From: Rhodospirillales bacterium
GTDB lineage: Bacteria; Pseudomonadota; Alphaproteobacteria; Rhodospirillales; Shumkoniaceae
NCBI GenBank assembly: GCA_014859895.1
Contig: JACZKS010000106.1
Span: forward strand, 28,260 to 92,259
Direction: 5' to 3'
Length of the DNA stretch: 64,000 nucleotides
The notes under the pieces: model-generated
Told to the model about the DNA's origin: nothing
Seen by the model: the letters and a program-made list of their open reading frames with translations, nothing else
The model's database searches: none
In this document: positions 8,620-18,339 of the stretch, one piece after another
Layout of the letters: the number at the start of each line of letters is the position of its first letter
Position numbering within the stretch: position 1 is the first letter of the stretch
Made by a program: the position numbers and the translations under genes

Positions 8620-10926
8620 CTATCGCGGCGGTTTCGACGCCGCGCCAGGAGCCACCAGGAAGGCGATAGCGATGCCCGTCAGCATGGTGATGCCGAAGGT
8701 CTGGACGGCGGCGGTGTGGCTGAAGGCCAGCAATCCGAACGACAGCATCGTGGTCAGGGTGGCCAGCGTCACCGCCGTCAACGTAGCGGCTTCGCCAGCG
8801 CCATCCTCGGCGCAGAAAATCGCGTAGTCGACGCCGATGGCCAGCACGAGAACCAGCGCCATGGCGGCGAAGAACGTGAACGGCAGGCCGCACAGGGCGA
8901 GCAGGGAAGGGGCCAGGACCACGGCGGCCGACGGCGGCGCCATGATGCGCAGGCCGCCCCGCCATCCGTGCCGGACCGCCAGAAGCGGCACCATCAGGAG
9001 GATGGAGCCGCCAAGCAGCCACACCGCTTGGCGGCGGTAGTTGCCGAGAAGGGCCGTGACGTCCGCCGCCGGATCGATGAAGCGCACGCCGGCCAAGCCA
9101 TCGCCTGCCCGCCGCGCCGCCGCGGGGTCCGTCAGCCCCTGGAGCGCGACGACGTGGAGGACGCTATCCTTCGCGTCGTCGAGGACAAGCGCGTCGAGGA
9201 ACGCCGCGAGACCGGTGGCGCGCACCCGGCGCAGGTCCAGGAAATCGTCCGCGCGCCGTTCGTCCGCGCCGGGCGTCATGCCGAGGCGATCCTGCAAGCC
9301 AGCCAACTGCGATTTCTCCAATCGCTCTTCAATCAGGCGGCGATTCTCTCTCTGCCGGGCGATCGACGGCACGAAGTCGGCCGGGGACCGCCACCCGGCG
9401 AGGGCGCCCGTCTTGACGAGGGGCGCCAGTCTGGCGGCGAGACTTTCCTCGCTGGCAAGGGCTTCCTCTTCATCTTTCGCCTCGACCAGGAAGAACTGGC
9501 CCGCCGTATCGATGCCGGCGAGGCGCTGTATTTCGCTTTGCTCGGTGACCAAGTGGGGAGGCAGCATTTGCTGCCGCCGGATATCATCCTCGGTCCTCAT
9601 CGTCGAGAACCCGGCCACGCCGACGGCGAGGGCGACGATGGCCGCTGTGATGCGCACCCGCCGCAGCCCGTCCTCCGTCCACAGCCGATGCGTCAGCGCC
9701 GCCATGCGCCGCCATGCCGCCGGCAGCGGACGCGGGCGTACGCGGTCGAGCAGTGGAAACCACAGGATGACCGTCAGCAGCGAGGCCGTCACGCCAATGA
9801 CGGAAAAGACCGCGACCTGCCGCAAGCCGGGATAGGGCGCGATGGCGAGCGCGCAATAGCCGATGGCCGTGGTCCCGGCCCCGAGGAGCATGCCCGGCAG
9901 GACGCGGCGCAGCCGTTCCGCCGGTCCGGCGCGGGGCGTGAAGATCTGCGCGAAATAGTGGACGCTGTAGTCGACGGTGACGCCGATCAGGCCGGCGCCG
10001 AACAGAAGGACCGCGACGTGCGGGGTTCCGAACGCGACCACCGACGCCGACAGCGCGGCAACGAGGCCAGCCAGGATCGACAGCACGCCCAGGGCCAAGG
10101 GCGTGACCGAGTGGAAGGCCAACAGCATCAGGGCGATAGCGCCGACCACGGCGCAGGCGGTAATTATCGAGGCCTCGGCGAGGGCTTCGCTGGCGCCGGC
10201 GCGAGCGTAGAAGATCGTGCCCAGGCGGAGAACGGAAAGCTCCTCCCCGGGGTCGTCGGCGGCGGCCATCGCCGCATCCCAGGCCTGCTGAAAACGGCTC
10301 TGGAATCCCAGTGCGAAGGGGTCGCCGGCAAGTTCGCCGGAAACGACGATCCATATCCGGCCTTCGTCTTGGATGGTCAACAGCCCATCGTCGGGGAAGG
10401 CCTGGCCGCCGAGATGGGGAAGGCCTTTCAGGAATTCCGGGAACAACAGGAACGGGTCGTTCCTGAGCAGCCGGGAGCCGGCGAAGCTGGCGAATCCGTA
10501 AATCTGCGACAGCGCGCGATTGACGATATCCTGCCCGCGGTCTTCAAGAAGCCGCCGGCGGTCGGTTTCCGAGAGCAGGCCCGACCGGTACGGGAAGTAC
10601 GCCGCGCCCAGGCGGGCGGCGGCCGTGGAATCCGGAACGGCGTCCGCGGGCGACAGAACGCCGGAACGGGCTAGACTCGCGGCCATCTCCGTAGCGGCGC
10701 GACGGGCGAGACCGCGATCGCGGTGTCCCACCAGGACCACGATCCGGCGGGCGACCAGTTCGGTCATCGCCTGTTTGGCGCGGGCGACAGCCGGATCGTG
10801 ATCCGTGACCGGCAGAAGCGCCATGAGGTCGGTTCGGAACGGCGCGCCGTCGGCGAAGCGCCAGCCAAGATAGCCGGTGGCGGCGACGATCACCCCAAGC
10901 CAGAGGATGGCCAGCTGGCGCCTCAT
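8620..10926 (-). CDS. apeM: MMPL/RND-type exporter, ApeM-like
   Basis: 768 aa, two TM blocks, GVTVDYSVHYFAQIF and GVDYAIFCAEDGAGEAATLTAVTLATLTTMLSFGLLAFS. Confidence 0.85.
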   Translation of the reverse strand: MRRQLAILWLGVIVAATGYLGWRFADGAPFRTDLMALLPVTDHDPAVARAKQAMTELVARRIVVLVGHRDRGLARRAATEMAASLARSGVLSPADAVPDSTAAARLGAAYFPYRSGLLSETDRRRLLEDRGQDIVNRALSQIYGFASFAGSRLLRNDPFLLFPEFLKGLPHLGGQAFPDDGLLTIQDEGRIWIVVSGELAGDPFALGFQSRFQQAWDAAMAAADDPGEELSVLRLGTIFYARAGASEALAEASIITACAVVGAIALMLLAFHSVTPLALGVLSILAGLVAALSASVVAFGTPHVAVLLFGAGLIGVTVDYSVHYFAQIFTPRAGPAERLRRVLPGMLLGAGTTAIGYCALAIAPYPGLRQVAVFSVIGVTASLLTVILWFPLLDRVRPRPLPAAWRRMAALTHRLWTEDGLRRVRITAAIVALAVGVAGFSTMRTEDDIRRQQMLPPHLVTEQSEIQRLAGIDTAGQFFLVEAKDEEEALASEESLAARLAPLVKTGALAGWRSPADFVPSIARQRENRRLIEERLEKSQLAGLQDRLGMTPGADERRADDFLDLRRVRATGLAAFLDALVLDDAKDSVLHVVALQGLTDPAAARRAGDGLAGVRFIDPAADVTALLGNYRRQAVWLLGGSILLMVPLLAVRHGWRGGLRIMAPPSAAVVLAPSLLALCGLPFTFFAAMALVLVLAIGVDYAIFCAEDGAGEAATLTAVTLATLTTMLSFGLLAFSHTAAVQTFGITMLTGIAIAFLVAPGAASKPPR

Positions 10927-11525
10927 CGAGCCGCCGACCGCAACAGGGCGGCTTCGTCCGGTTCGAGCGGCCCCGCCGACAGGCGCTGATCGGAGAACCG
11001 GATACGGTCGAAGTCGCCCTCCTGCCTGTGGATTTCCACCGTTTCGACGAACTGGCCGACCTCGATGTCCAGGCGTTGGAAGGGCATGGCTGTCGTCCCG
11101 CCATTCGGAAGGGGAACCAGAGCCAGCCGGTTTCCATCGCGTGTCACCGCGAAGGCGATTTCCATAGCGCCCAGGTTGCCGCTCAGCGCGGCGTCGAGCA
11201 TCTGGTAGAGGCGGGACATCATTGGTGCGTGGGAAACCGGCAGGCGCAGGGATTCCGTCCCCGCCGCCCGTTGCAGAAGACCGGCCGGCGTGACCACCGT
11301 CGTCACGGCGAAGGGCGATTGCACGGTCCAGATCAGGCCTTCGCCGGGGGCCAGGACGAACCGCCCCTCAGAGATCAGCGGCTTGGAAAAGCCTTGCAGG
11401 TGGCGTTCCTGGACGAACCGCCCGCGCACAATGTCGCCTGGCTGAATGGTGGTGGGGTCCGCGTTTGCCGCGCCTATCAAAAGAAACAGCGCGACCAGCC
11501 CGGCAAGTGGGCGGTGGAACGTCAT
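10923..11525 (-). CDS. apeL: LolA-like outer-membrane lipoprotein carrier protein, ApeL-like
   Basis: Signal peptide then GRFVQERHLQGFSKPLISEGRFVLAPGEGLIWTVQSPF. Confidence 0.8.
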   Translation of the reverse strand: MTFHRPLAGLVALFLLIGAANADPTTIQPGDIVRGRFVQERHLQGFSKPLISEGRFVLAPGEGLIWTVQSPFAVTTVVTPAGLLQRAAGTESLRLPVSHAPMMSRLYQMLDAALSGNLGAMEIAFAVTRDGNRLALVPLPNGGTTAMPFQRLDIEVGQFVETVEIHRQEGDFDRIRFSDQRLSAGPLEPDEAALLRSAAR

Positions 11526-11932
11526 GGAAGAAGTCTCCGCACCTTCTCGCGAAGCACGGCCGGCGATTCGAACAGCATTTCCGAGGTTGCCCCGTCCACC
11601 GCCACCTGCGTCGTCGTGGCCTTGGTCAGAACGGCGCCCGACGCGGCATCGGTGATCCGGTATGTGATACGCAGGCGGTTCTCGTATTCGGCGAGGCGAG
11701 CCTCGACGCTGATTTCCTGTCCGAACTGGATGGCCCGCACGTACTTGACGTGGAGTTCGACGACGGGCCACAGGTAGCCGGACTCTTTCATTTCGACGTA
11801 GTTATATCCGATGGCGTCGAGCAGCGCGCAGCGGGCCTGTTCCAGGAAGCGCACATAGCTTCCGTGCCAGACCACCTGCATGGGATCGAGGTCGTAGAAC
11901 TGCACCTTGATGGCAACGGCGGCCGCGATCAT
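11522..11932 (-). CDS. apeK: Acyl-CoA thioesterase (4HBT hotdog), ApeK-like
   Basis: VQFYDLDPMQVVWHGSYVRFLEQARCALLDAIGYNY. Confidence 0.87.
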   Translation of the reverse strand: MIAAAVAIKVQFYDLDPMQVVWHGSYVRFLEQARCALLDAIGYNYVEMKESGYLWPVVELHVKYVRAIQFGQEISVEARLAEYENRLRITYRITDAASGAVLTKATTTQVAVDGATSEMLFESPAVLREKVRRLLP

Positions 11933-13602
11933 TGGGGGCGCGACTCCTTGATGGCGAAATCGAAGAAATTGTACCACTGGAACGGGTCGAACAGGCATTC
12001 CACCTCGAGCCGGCGGGCGTAGCGCGCCACGTAGTCGGCCAACGCCGTTTCGCGGGCGCCGCGCGGCAGCGTGATGCTGTCGCAGAACAGCTCCAGCCGT
12101 GCTGTCCAACGCGTTCCCTCGCGGCGGCAGAAGAACAGGTAGACCGGGCATTCCAGAAGCGAACCGAGCAGCCAAGGTCCCTGTGGGAAGGGCGCGACGC
12201 CGTCAAGGAAGGGCACCTTGCACACCCGGCCCTGCGAAAGGACCGGCACCCGGTCGCCGGCGATGGCAACCCACTCGCCGCAGGCGATCCGCTCGCGCAG
12301 CGCGATCGCCATGTCGGGGCCGACGTCGGTGACCTGCATGACCTGTCCGGCCTCGCGGTCCCGGAACTTGGCGACTAGGCGGTTATAATGCTCGGCGTTG
12401 CGGCTGTGGGCCAGTACGGTCAGGCGGCGGCGCAGATCGGGACGCATGAGGGCGCGGGCCAACTCGACGTTGCCGACGTGCGAGACGACCAGCAGGGCGC
12501 CGCGCGGATCGGCCGCCGCGCGGTCCAACGTCTGCGGATCGTCGATGGCCATGGCGGACGATGGGATTCCGCCCGTCCATGCCGCGAAGGCGTCAAGGGC
12601 GCGCGACGCGAAATCCATGACGTGCCGGTATCCATGCCGCCAAGTGATCCGGCGGGGCGATCCTGCGGCGGCGAAGGCGCGCGCGAGAAAATCGAGGGAG
12701 GCGCGTCGCTGGGTTTTGCCCGTGACGTAGAAGTAGAGGACGATCGGCGCCATCACCACACGGCAGCCGCCGCGCCCGAGCAGGCGGTAGGCGGAGGCAA
12801 TGAACCGCAGGCCCCAGAACGCTCCCCGCTCGCGCAACTGGGCCCAATGAGCTGTCGCTTCCAGCGGTGGGGGACGGTGGCGCAGGATGGACGGAAGGCG
12901 AAACAGCGTGCCGAGGACGAGGCGGGTGTGCATCCAGGTGATGCGCAGGTTGTCGGCGACGAGGTCGAAGTTGGAAAGGTTGCCGGGCGGATAGGTGACG
13001 CGCACCGGCACCATGATCGGGGGCACGCCCCGCCAGAACAGGCGGACCATGATCTCGGTGTCGAAATCCATGCGCCGGCCCGGCTTTTCTTTGGCGAGCA
13101 GGCAGTCGACCTCGTCCAACGGATACACGCGCAGGCCGCACATGCTGTCGGTGATGCGAAACGACAGCGTTTCCACGAAGACCCATACGTGGGTTGCCCA
13201 GCGGCCGATCCGGCGGCTGCGCGGCACCGACGCGTCATAGGCCGGATACCCGCTCACCAGGGCGTGGGGGTGCGCGCGTGCGCGCGCCAGCAGTTCGGGA
13301 AGGGCGCCAAGATCGTGCTGGCCGTCGGCATCCGCCTGAACGGCGTGGGTGAAGCCGCCGGCGATGGCGTGCCGGAATCCTTCCGCGACGGCGCCGCCCT
13401 TGCCCTGGTTGACCGCCAGGCGATGGACGGTCACGCCCTTGGCGGGGGCATCGAGGGAAGCGATGGCGGCTACGGCCGGCTCGTCACTGCCGTCGTCGAT
13501 GATGAATACGGGCAGACCCAGGGCCCGCAGGCGGCCGACGATGTCCGGCAATACTTGCCAGTGGTTTCGGCTGGGTACGATGGCGCATGGCCGGAACGTC
13601 AC
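11929..13602 (-). CDS. apeJ: Fusion: family-2 glycosyltransferase + LpxL/HtrB-like acyltransferase, ApeJ-like
   Basis: N-term AIVPSRNHWQVLPDIVGRLRALGLPVFIIDDGSDE...AVQADADGQHD; C-term lysophospholipid acyltransferase pattern; GTG start overlaps upstream TGA. Confidence 0.82.
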   Translation of the reverse strand: MTFRPCAIVPSRNHWQVLPDIVGRLRALGLPVFIIDDGSDEPAVAAIASLDAPAKGVTVHRLAVNQGKGGAVAEGFRHAIAGGFTHAVQADADGQHDLGALPELLARARAHPHALVSGYPAYDASVPRSRRIGRWATHVWVFVETLSFRITDSMCGLRVYPLDEVDCLLAKEKPGRRMDFDTEIMVRLFWRGVPPIMVPVRVTYPPGNLSNFDLVADNLRITWMHTRLVLGTLFRLPSILRHRPPPLEATAHWAQLRERGAFWGLRFIASAYRLLGRGGCRVVMAPIVLYFYVTGKTQRRASLDFLARAFAAAGSPRRITWRHGYRHVMDFASRALDAFAAWTGGIPSSAMAIDDPQTLDRAAADPRGALLVVSHVGNVELARALMRPDLRRRLTVLAHSRNAEHYNRLVAKFRDREAGQVMQVTDVGPDMAIALRERIACGEWVAIAGDRVPVLSQGRVCKVPFLDGVAPFPQGPWLLGSLLECPVYLFFCRREGTRWTARLELFCDSITLPRGARETALADYVARYARRLEVECLFDPFQWYNFFDFAIKESRPQ

Positions 13603-13952
13603 GGCGCCACCGTCACTTGGCCCGTTGAGCACATCTTGCCGTTGCGGCGGTACTCGAAGGAAAGCCGGTGCCTTTCGCACTGGTGGCGCAATGCGAGGAC
13701 GAGGGTGTCGCCGGGACCGATGGGGGAGGCGAACTTGACCTGGAACCGCTGCGCCGCCACCAGTTCGAGGCCCAGATATTGCCGCGCGAAGGCCATGGCC
13801 CAATCGATCTGGACGACGCCGGGAAGGATCGGGAACGCCTCGAAGTGCCCCCGGAACCAGAAGAGATCGGGAGGGACGAGAAGGTCGAACTCGGCATGAC
13901 CTTCCTGGACGCGACGGGCCAGGACGACGGCTGTCCGGGGGGCGTTATCCAT
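13599..13952 (-). CDS. apeI: Dehydratase (hotdog), ApeI-like
   Basis: LFWFRGHFEAFPILPGVVQIDWAMAFARQYLGLE. Confidence 0.82.
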   Translation of the reverse strand: MDNAPRTAVVLARRVQEGHAEFDLLVPPDLFWFRGHFEAFPILPGVVQIDWAMAFARQYLGLELVAAQRFQVKFASPIGPGDTLVLALRHQCERHRLSFEYRRNGKMCSTGQVTVAP

Positions 13953-15300
13953 GTTTCCGCTCCTCGAACAGGGCCACGAGATCGGCCGTGTGCGTCTTGC
14001 CCATGGGCCCGATCGGCAAGGCCGGCGTGAAGCGCCAGCGACGCGGCAATCCCGCCGCCTCGAGGCGGAAGGCGAGTTCGCGCCGCAACAGCCGGCCGAG
14101 CCGGAACGGGCCAATCTCCGCCAGCTTGGCCTGTCCCGCTTGCGAGGGGATGACGACAGCCGCCAGGATCGCCCGTTCGCCGGGCAGCGCGATGGCGGCG
14201 GCGCCAGCGACCAGTGGCGAGGCGGTGAGGGCCTGTTCCACCTCCGCCAGGGCCACGCGCTTGCCCTCGATCTTGACGACGCGATCGGTGCGGCCGAGGA
14301 GGGTGAAGCCTTCGGAAGATACCTCCACCCGGTCGTCCGTGGCGACCCACGACGTCTCGTCGACGTGCCGCGCCCGCAGCCGAAGGCGGCCGTCATCGCC
14401 CCGTGCCGTGGCGACCCCCGGCAGGGGCCTCCAGCAGCCGTTGCCGCAGTCCCGGCGGCGTGTCGCGACGGCGCCCGTTTCCGTGCTACCGTAGATTTCA
14501 TCGATGGGAATCCCGAAGATCCGGGTGGCGTCGTCCGCGGCCCATTGCGGCAGAGGGGCTCCCGCCGAGAGCACCATACGCGGGCGGCGGTCGGGCGGGA
14601 CCGGCGGCAGGCCGCCCAGGCGGGTCAAGTGAGCCGGGCTGGATACGACGACGGCGCCCGGCGACAGGCCATCGATCAGGCTTTCCCAGTAGTCTTCCAT
14701 GTGCGGCGCAAACGGCCGCCCCGTCAGCAACGGCCATACCACCTTGAAGGCCAGTCCATAGATATGCTGATGCGGGACCGTCGCCACGGCCGTCGCGTCG
14801 GGCGGAAGATCGGGCCACTGCGTATCGAGGGCCGCAGCCTCGCGCTCCAGATGGAGCAGGCTTTTTTCGATGTGCTTGGGGGCGCCGGTGGAACCGGAGG
14901 TGAAGAACTCTATCAACCCGGCTTCGGGGCGGCAGGGGATCGGCTTCCCGCCCCCGGCCCCGTGCCGAAGGGCGATGCGCGGGCCGGGCAGGTCGGACTG
15001 GTCCGACACCAGGTGGTCGAAGGCGCCGGCCAGGCCGGCCAGCGTGCCTGGCTGGACGTTGGGGGGAACCACGGCGGTCGCTCCGGCCGACGTCAGGCCG
15101 AGGACGGCGACGAGAAACAAATAGCTGTCGCTGGAGACGACGGCACCGCGGCGGCATCCCGCGGCGACGACGGCGGCCGCCATAGCCGCCGTGTCGGCCA
15201 GCAGATCCCGTCGCGTCAGGACGGCGCCGGCGCGCCAGCTGACGGCCACGCCATCGTATTCGGCCTGGGCAAGGATGGAGGCGAATGACATCGGCTTCAT
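13945..15300 (-). CDS. apeH: AMP-dependent acyl-CoA/ACP synthetase, ApeH-like
   Basis: FFTSGSTGAPKHIEKSLLHLERE, YGSTETGAVATRR; overlaps neighbours by a few nt. Confidence 0.83.
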   Translation of the reverse strand: MKPMSFASILAQAEYDGVAVSWRAGAVLTRRDLLADTAAMAAAVVAAGCRRGAVVSSDSYLFLVAVLGLTSAGATAVVPPNVQPGTLAGLAGAFDHLVSDQSDLPGPRIALRHGAGGGKPIPCRPEAGLIEFFTSGSTGAPKHIEKSLLHLEREAAALDTQWPDLPPDATAVATVPHQHIYGLAFKVVWPLLTGRPFAPHMEDYWESLIDGLSPGAVVVSSPAHLTRLGGLPPVPPDRRPRMVLSAGAPLPQWAADDATRIFGIPIDEIYGSTETGAVATRRRDCGNGCWRPLPGVATARGDDGRLRLRARHVDETSWVATDDRVEVSSEGFTLLGRTDRVVKIEGKRVALAEVEQALTASPLVAGAAAIALPGERAILAAVVIPSQAGQAKLAEIGPFRLGRLLRRELAFRLEAAGLPRRWRFTPALPIGPMGKTHTADLVALFEERKHG

Positions 15301-15839
15301 TCCGCCCCGTCCTTCGTCCGCCGCCGGACCCACCGGCGGACCAGAAGCTCGCCGCCCATCAGGAGACCCATGAGAAGATAGGACAGAAGCCCATTGTACA
15401 ACGCCCAAACGGCCGGGTCCTCCGCCAAGGCCGTCCACCCGGAGACGCCCGCGTTGGCAAGCAGGAAGAAAAACCAGACGAGTGTGACCCGCCGCATGTA
15501 ACGGCGGGCCGGCGCGGTGACGACGGTTCCGGCAAGGGCGGCGAAGCGCTCGATCAGCGTCGGGGGGAACAGGAGCGACCCGCCGAACGCCGCGGCGAAG
15601 GCCAGGCTCATGAGGACCGGGTAGGCTTTGGCAGCCACCATGCCGTCGACGGCCAGGAGCGCCAGGAGGCCGAGGCCGACGGCGGCGAGGGTGCCCAAGA
15701 CCATCGCGTCGCGCCCTTCGCCGCGCAGCCAGATTGCCCGTATCGCCAGCACGGCGAGGGCCAATCCGACGAATGCGGCCGGTGGCACGTGGCCGATCCC
15801 GGCATAGACGATGAAAGGATAGGCGGCGCCGAATGCCAC
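15297..15839 (-). CDS. apeG: Multi-TM membrane protein (COG4648-like), ApeG-like
   Basis: Hydrophobic VAFGAAYPFIVYAGIGHVPPAAFVGLALAVLAI; position; start uncertain. Confidence 0.68.
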   Translation of the reverse strand: MAFGAAYPFIVYAGIGHVPPAAFVGLALAVLAIRAIWLRGEGRDAMVLGTLAAVGLGLLALLAVDGMVAAKAYPVLMSLAFAAAFGGSLLFPPTLIERFAALAGTVVTAPARRYMRRVTLVWFFFLLANAGVSGWTALAEDPAVWALYNGLLSYLLMGLLMGGELLVRRWVRRRTKDGAE

Positions 15840-15864
15840 CAAGGCCAGGCGGGATGCGCGGGGT

Positions 15865-16110
15865 CTACGCGTTGAGCAGGGAATGGACACGGTCGACCAC
15901 ATCCCCGACCGTCCGCACGGACTTGAATTCCTCGGGCTTGAGCTTGCGCCCGGTCAGGTCCTGGAGCTTCACCATAAGGTCGACGGCGTCGATACTGTCG
16001 AGATCGAGATCTTCGAACAGGCGTGCGTCCGGGCTGATTTTGTCGAGGGGGACCTCGAACACGGTTTCAAGAAAAGTTTGCAACTTGAGGAAGATTTCGT
16101 CACGGCTCAT
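15865..16110 (-). CDS. apeF: Acyl carrier protein, ApeF-like
   Basis: LFEDLDLDSIDAVDLMVKLQDLTG (phosphopantetheine Ser in DSI). Confidence 0.88.
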   Translation of the reverse strand: MSRDEIFLKLQTFLETVFEVPLDKISPDARLFEDLDLDSIDAVDLMVKLQDLTGRKLKPEEFKSVRTVGDVVDRVHSLLNA

Positions 16111-16376
16111 CGAACGGCCTCACGATGCGCGCGGACGAAATCGGCAAGGTTGCGAATGCAGGCAAAGCTTTTCTTCACTTCATCCGAGGCGGAATCAATC
16201 TTTATCCCATAAATCTTCCGGATCGAAACGCCGATCTCCAGCGCGTCGATGGAATCCAGCCCAAGGCCGGAATCGCCGAAAAGTGGCTCGTCGCTGTCGA
16301 TATCCTCAGGCGCAAGGTCTTCGAGCTTGAGCGTCGTGACGATCAGCGTCTTCAGTTCGGATTCCAGGTCGCCCAT
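16107..16376 (-). CDS. apeE: Acyl carrier protein, ApeE-like
   Basis: LFGDSGLGLDSIDALEIGVSIRKIYG. Confidence 0.88.
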   Translation of the reverse strand: MGDLESELKTLIVTTLKLEDLAPEDIDSDEPLFGDSGLGLDSIDALEIGVSIRKIYGIKIDSASDEVKKSFACIRNLADFVRAHREAVR

Positions 16377-17140
16377 GCTCGCATTTTTTCCACGTAATAT
16401 TGACGCACAAAGGTTGCCAATCTTCGCACCGCCTGCGACCGGAAGGGATATCCCAGGAAGGCGGAAATGTCCAGCCGCTCCCCAACCTCCACGTGAAAAA
16501 CCGGGCGGATTCGGGGGATGTCGTACCAGGCTCGTCCCTTGGGGAGAAAGACGGGTGCACAATTAATGGTCGTAATACAGAGATCCGTCCGGGCGGCGAA
16601 CGCGATGTTGGCGAAACCGCGTTTTACGACCATCGCCTGTCCCTCGACGCTGCGCGTTCCTTCCGGGAAGATGATGACGTTGTCGCCGCTCCTCAGGGCG
16701 TCCGCGCAGCGCTCGACCAGGGTTTCCGGATCGAGGTCATTGCGGATGTAGCCCGCCCCGGCGACCACGGGACGCAGGAATGGATTGCTCCAGATCTGGT
16801 GTTTTACGACGCACTGCACGCGCGGCAGCATCGACATGAGGATCACGGCGTCGAGGAGCGACGGGTGGTTCGAGACCACCAGCAGGCCCCGCGCGTTCAC
16901 AAGAAGCGAACGGCCGGAGACGCGAAGCTCGATGATCCGGAAGAAACACAGCGCGCGGATGAAGATCCGGAAACTGGTTTGGATAAGGAACTGGATCCGC
17001 CGTTTGCGGGCCAGCGGGTTGCGCGACAGCCAGATCACGGGAGGGAAGAGGGCCGTCGCCATGGCCAAGCCTCCCAGCCCGAAGACCGCCAACCCGACCC
17101 CGGTTCCCGCCACCCGCCAAAGGCGTTCGAGCCTAGACAC
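16352..17140 (-). CDS. apeD: 1-acylglycerol-3-phosphate acyltransferase-like, ApeD-like
   Basis: NHPSLLDAVILMSMLP...VIIFPEGTRSVEGQ. Confidence 0.83.
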   Translation of the reverse strand: MSRLERLWRVAGTGVGLAVFGLGGLAMATALFPPVIWLSRNPLARKRRIQFLIQTSFRIFIRALCFFRIIELRVSGRSLLVNARGLLVVSNHPSLLDAVILMSMLPRVQCVVKHQIWSNPFLRPVVAGAGYIRNDLDPETLVERCADALRSGDNVIIFPEGTRSVEGQAMVVKRGFANIAFAARTDLCITTINCAPVFLPKGRAWYDIPRIRPVFHVEVGERLDISAFLGYPFRSQAVRRLATFVRQYYVEKMRAWATWNPN

Positions 17141-17798
17141 GGCGCCATCGCCACATCATGCGGCCGCCGCGGCAGGCCGCCTCGGGCTCGTTTGAACAGA
17201 GGAAGGCAAGGAAGCCGGCGGCGAGGTCCTCCGGTTGCCCTGGCGTTTCCGCCTCGAGAGTCGCTTTCACCCCAAGGTCGCCCCGACCCTGCGGTGGTCG
17301 CAGGGAAAGCGCGAGAACGGTGCCGGCGCCGCCGTCGGCGAACTCGGCATAGGCGTCCGGCAACGGTTCGTCGTAGTGAACCAGAAGCACGGGGTCGCCC
17401 GGATTTTCCGACAGACTGGCCGCCGCCTCCATCAACCCGTAGCCAAAGGTGTCGGGACCCGCGGCCAAGGCGGTGTGTCCCTGGCGGTTTCCCATGGCAA
17501 TGGACATCGCGCCGGCAAGGGCATGATGGACCGACATGCTGAAGTCGGCGGGCGAGACGGTGTCTTCCCCCGCCAATGTCTGCAACATCGAAAAGGTGCG
17601 GGAGTACTCGCCGTGGCGGGAGGAAAATATGAAGCGGGTGTTTTGTGCGGGAGCAAGCGACCATGCCGCGGCCAATGCCCGCCGCCCGAGGGGCGTTACC
17701 CGCCGGCGGATCGAAGCGGGAAGCGCCTGTTCACACGGCTGGGCTTCCGTGCCCACGGCCCCGCGCCAGGCGTTCACACTGATCCTGAATTCCCCCAT
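17133..17798 (-). CDS. apeC: Beta-ketoacyl synthase chain-length-factor-like protein, ApeC-like
   Basis: Short KS-fold protein lacking the Cys nucleophile motif: FSSRHGEYSRTFSMLQTLAGEDTVSPADFSMSVHHALAGAMSIAMGN. Confidence 0.78.
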   Translation of the reverse strand: MGEFRISVNAWRGAVGTEAQPCEQALPASIRRRVTPLGRRALAAAWSLAPAQNTRFIFSSRHGEYSRTFSMLQTLAGEDTVSPADFSMSVHHALAGAMSIAMGNRQGHTALAAGPDTFGYGLMEAAASLSENPGDPVLLVHYDEPLPDAYAEFADGGAGTVLALSLRPPQGRGDLGVKATLEAETPGQPEDLAAGFLAFLCSNEPEAACRGGRMMWRWRRV

Positions 17799-17940
17799 CC
17801 CTACAGTTCCGGCCGTTCCCTGTCATACGATCCGCCCATAAGCCCCCGCCGGCGGATTCCAGGGTTTGTTTTCGTCTCGCTTCCGTTTTCCCGATGCTAT
17901 CACGCGCGCATTGCGATGGGCACGCCCTTTACGTCCGAAA

Positions 17941-18339
17941 TCACTTTTTCCTGAGTGCCGCCAGGGAAAGTCGTTCCTGGATGTCACGATCCAGAAGGAT
18001 CACCCACTTGCCGTAATTGTAGTGGATATTCCCCTGGCTATCGATGAGACCGCGGCTCGTGTTGTAGACGATGCTGTAGGAGGTCTGGGAATACTTGAGG
18101 TCGATGACCGCCTCGTAGGCCTTTGGCTTTATCAGCGTTGCCACCAGATGCCCGTCTGCCTTCTTGTCGACCATCCAGCCCCGGGCGATGGCCGCCTCGG
18201 CGATCTCGCTGCCGATCTCGGTCATAGGAAGCTTCTGCGCGGAATATGGGACGGGGTGGTTGTCGACGTTTTGGATTGGCCGCGCGGCGCAGGCGGCGAG
18301 GAAGAGCGCGATGGCAATGACGGAAAACCTGAACATCAT
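17941..18339 (-). CDS. Small lipoprotein (hypothetical)
   Basis: MMFRFSVIAIALFLAACAAR lipobox. Confidence 0.65.
   Translation of the reverse strand: MMFRFSVIAIALFLAACAARPIQNVDNHPVPYSAQKLPMTEIGSEIAEAAIARGWMVDKKADGHLVATLIKPKAYEAVIDLKYSQTSYSIVYNTSRGLIDSQGNIHYNYGKWVILLDRDIQERLSLAALRKK

Noticed and set aside
8119-10674. 851-aa plus-strand ORF
   Set aside because: Antisense to the MMPL exporter; composition (many R, G, Q, H, no recognisable motifs) is typical of GC-rich shadow frames, while the minus strand encodes a coherent membrane protein.
13265-13290. Alternating GC run (tgcgcgcgtgcgcgcgcc)
   Set aside because: Lies within the ApeJ-like coding sequence and encodes an Ala/Arg/His-rich helix (ARARAHPHAL); best explained by coding bias.
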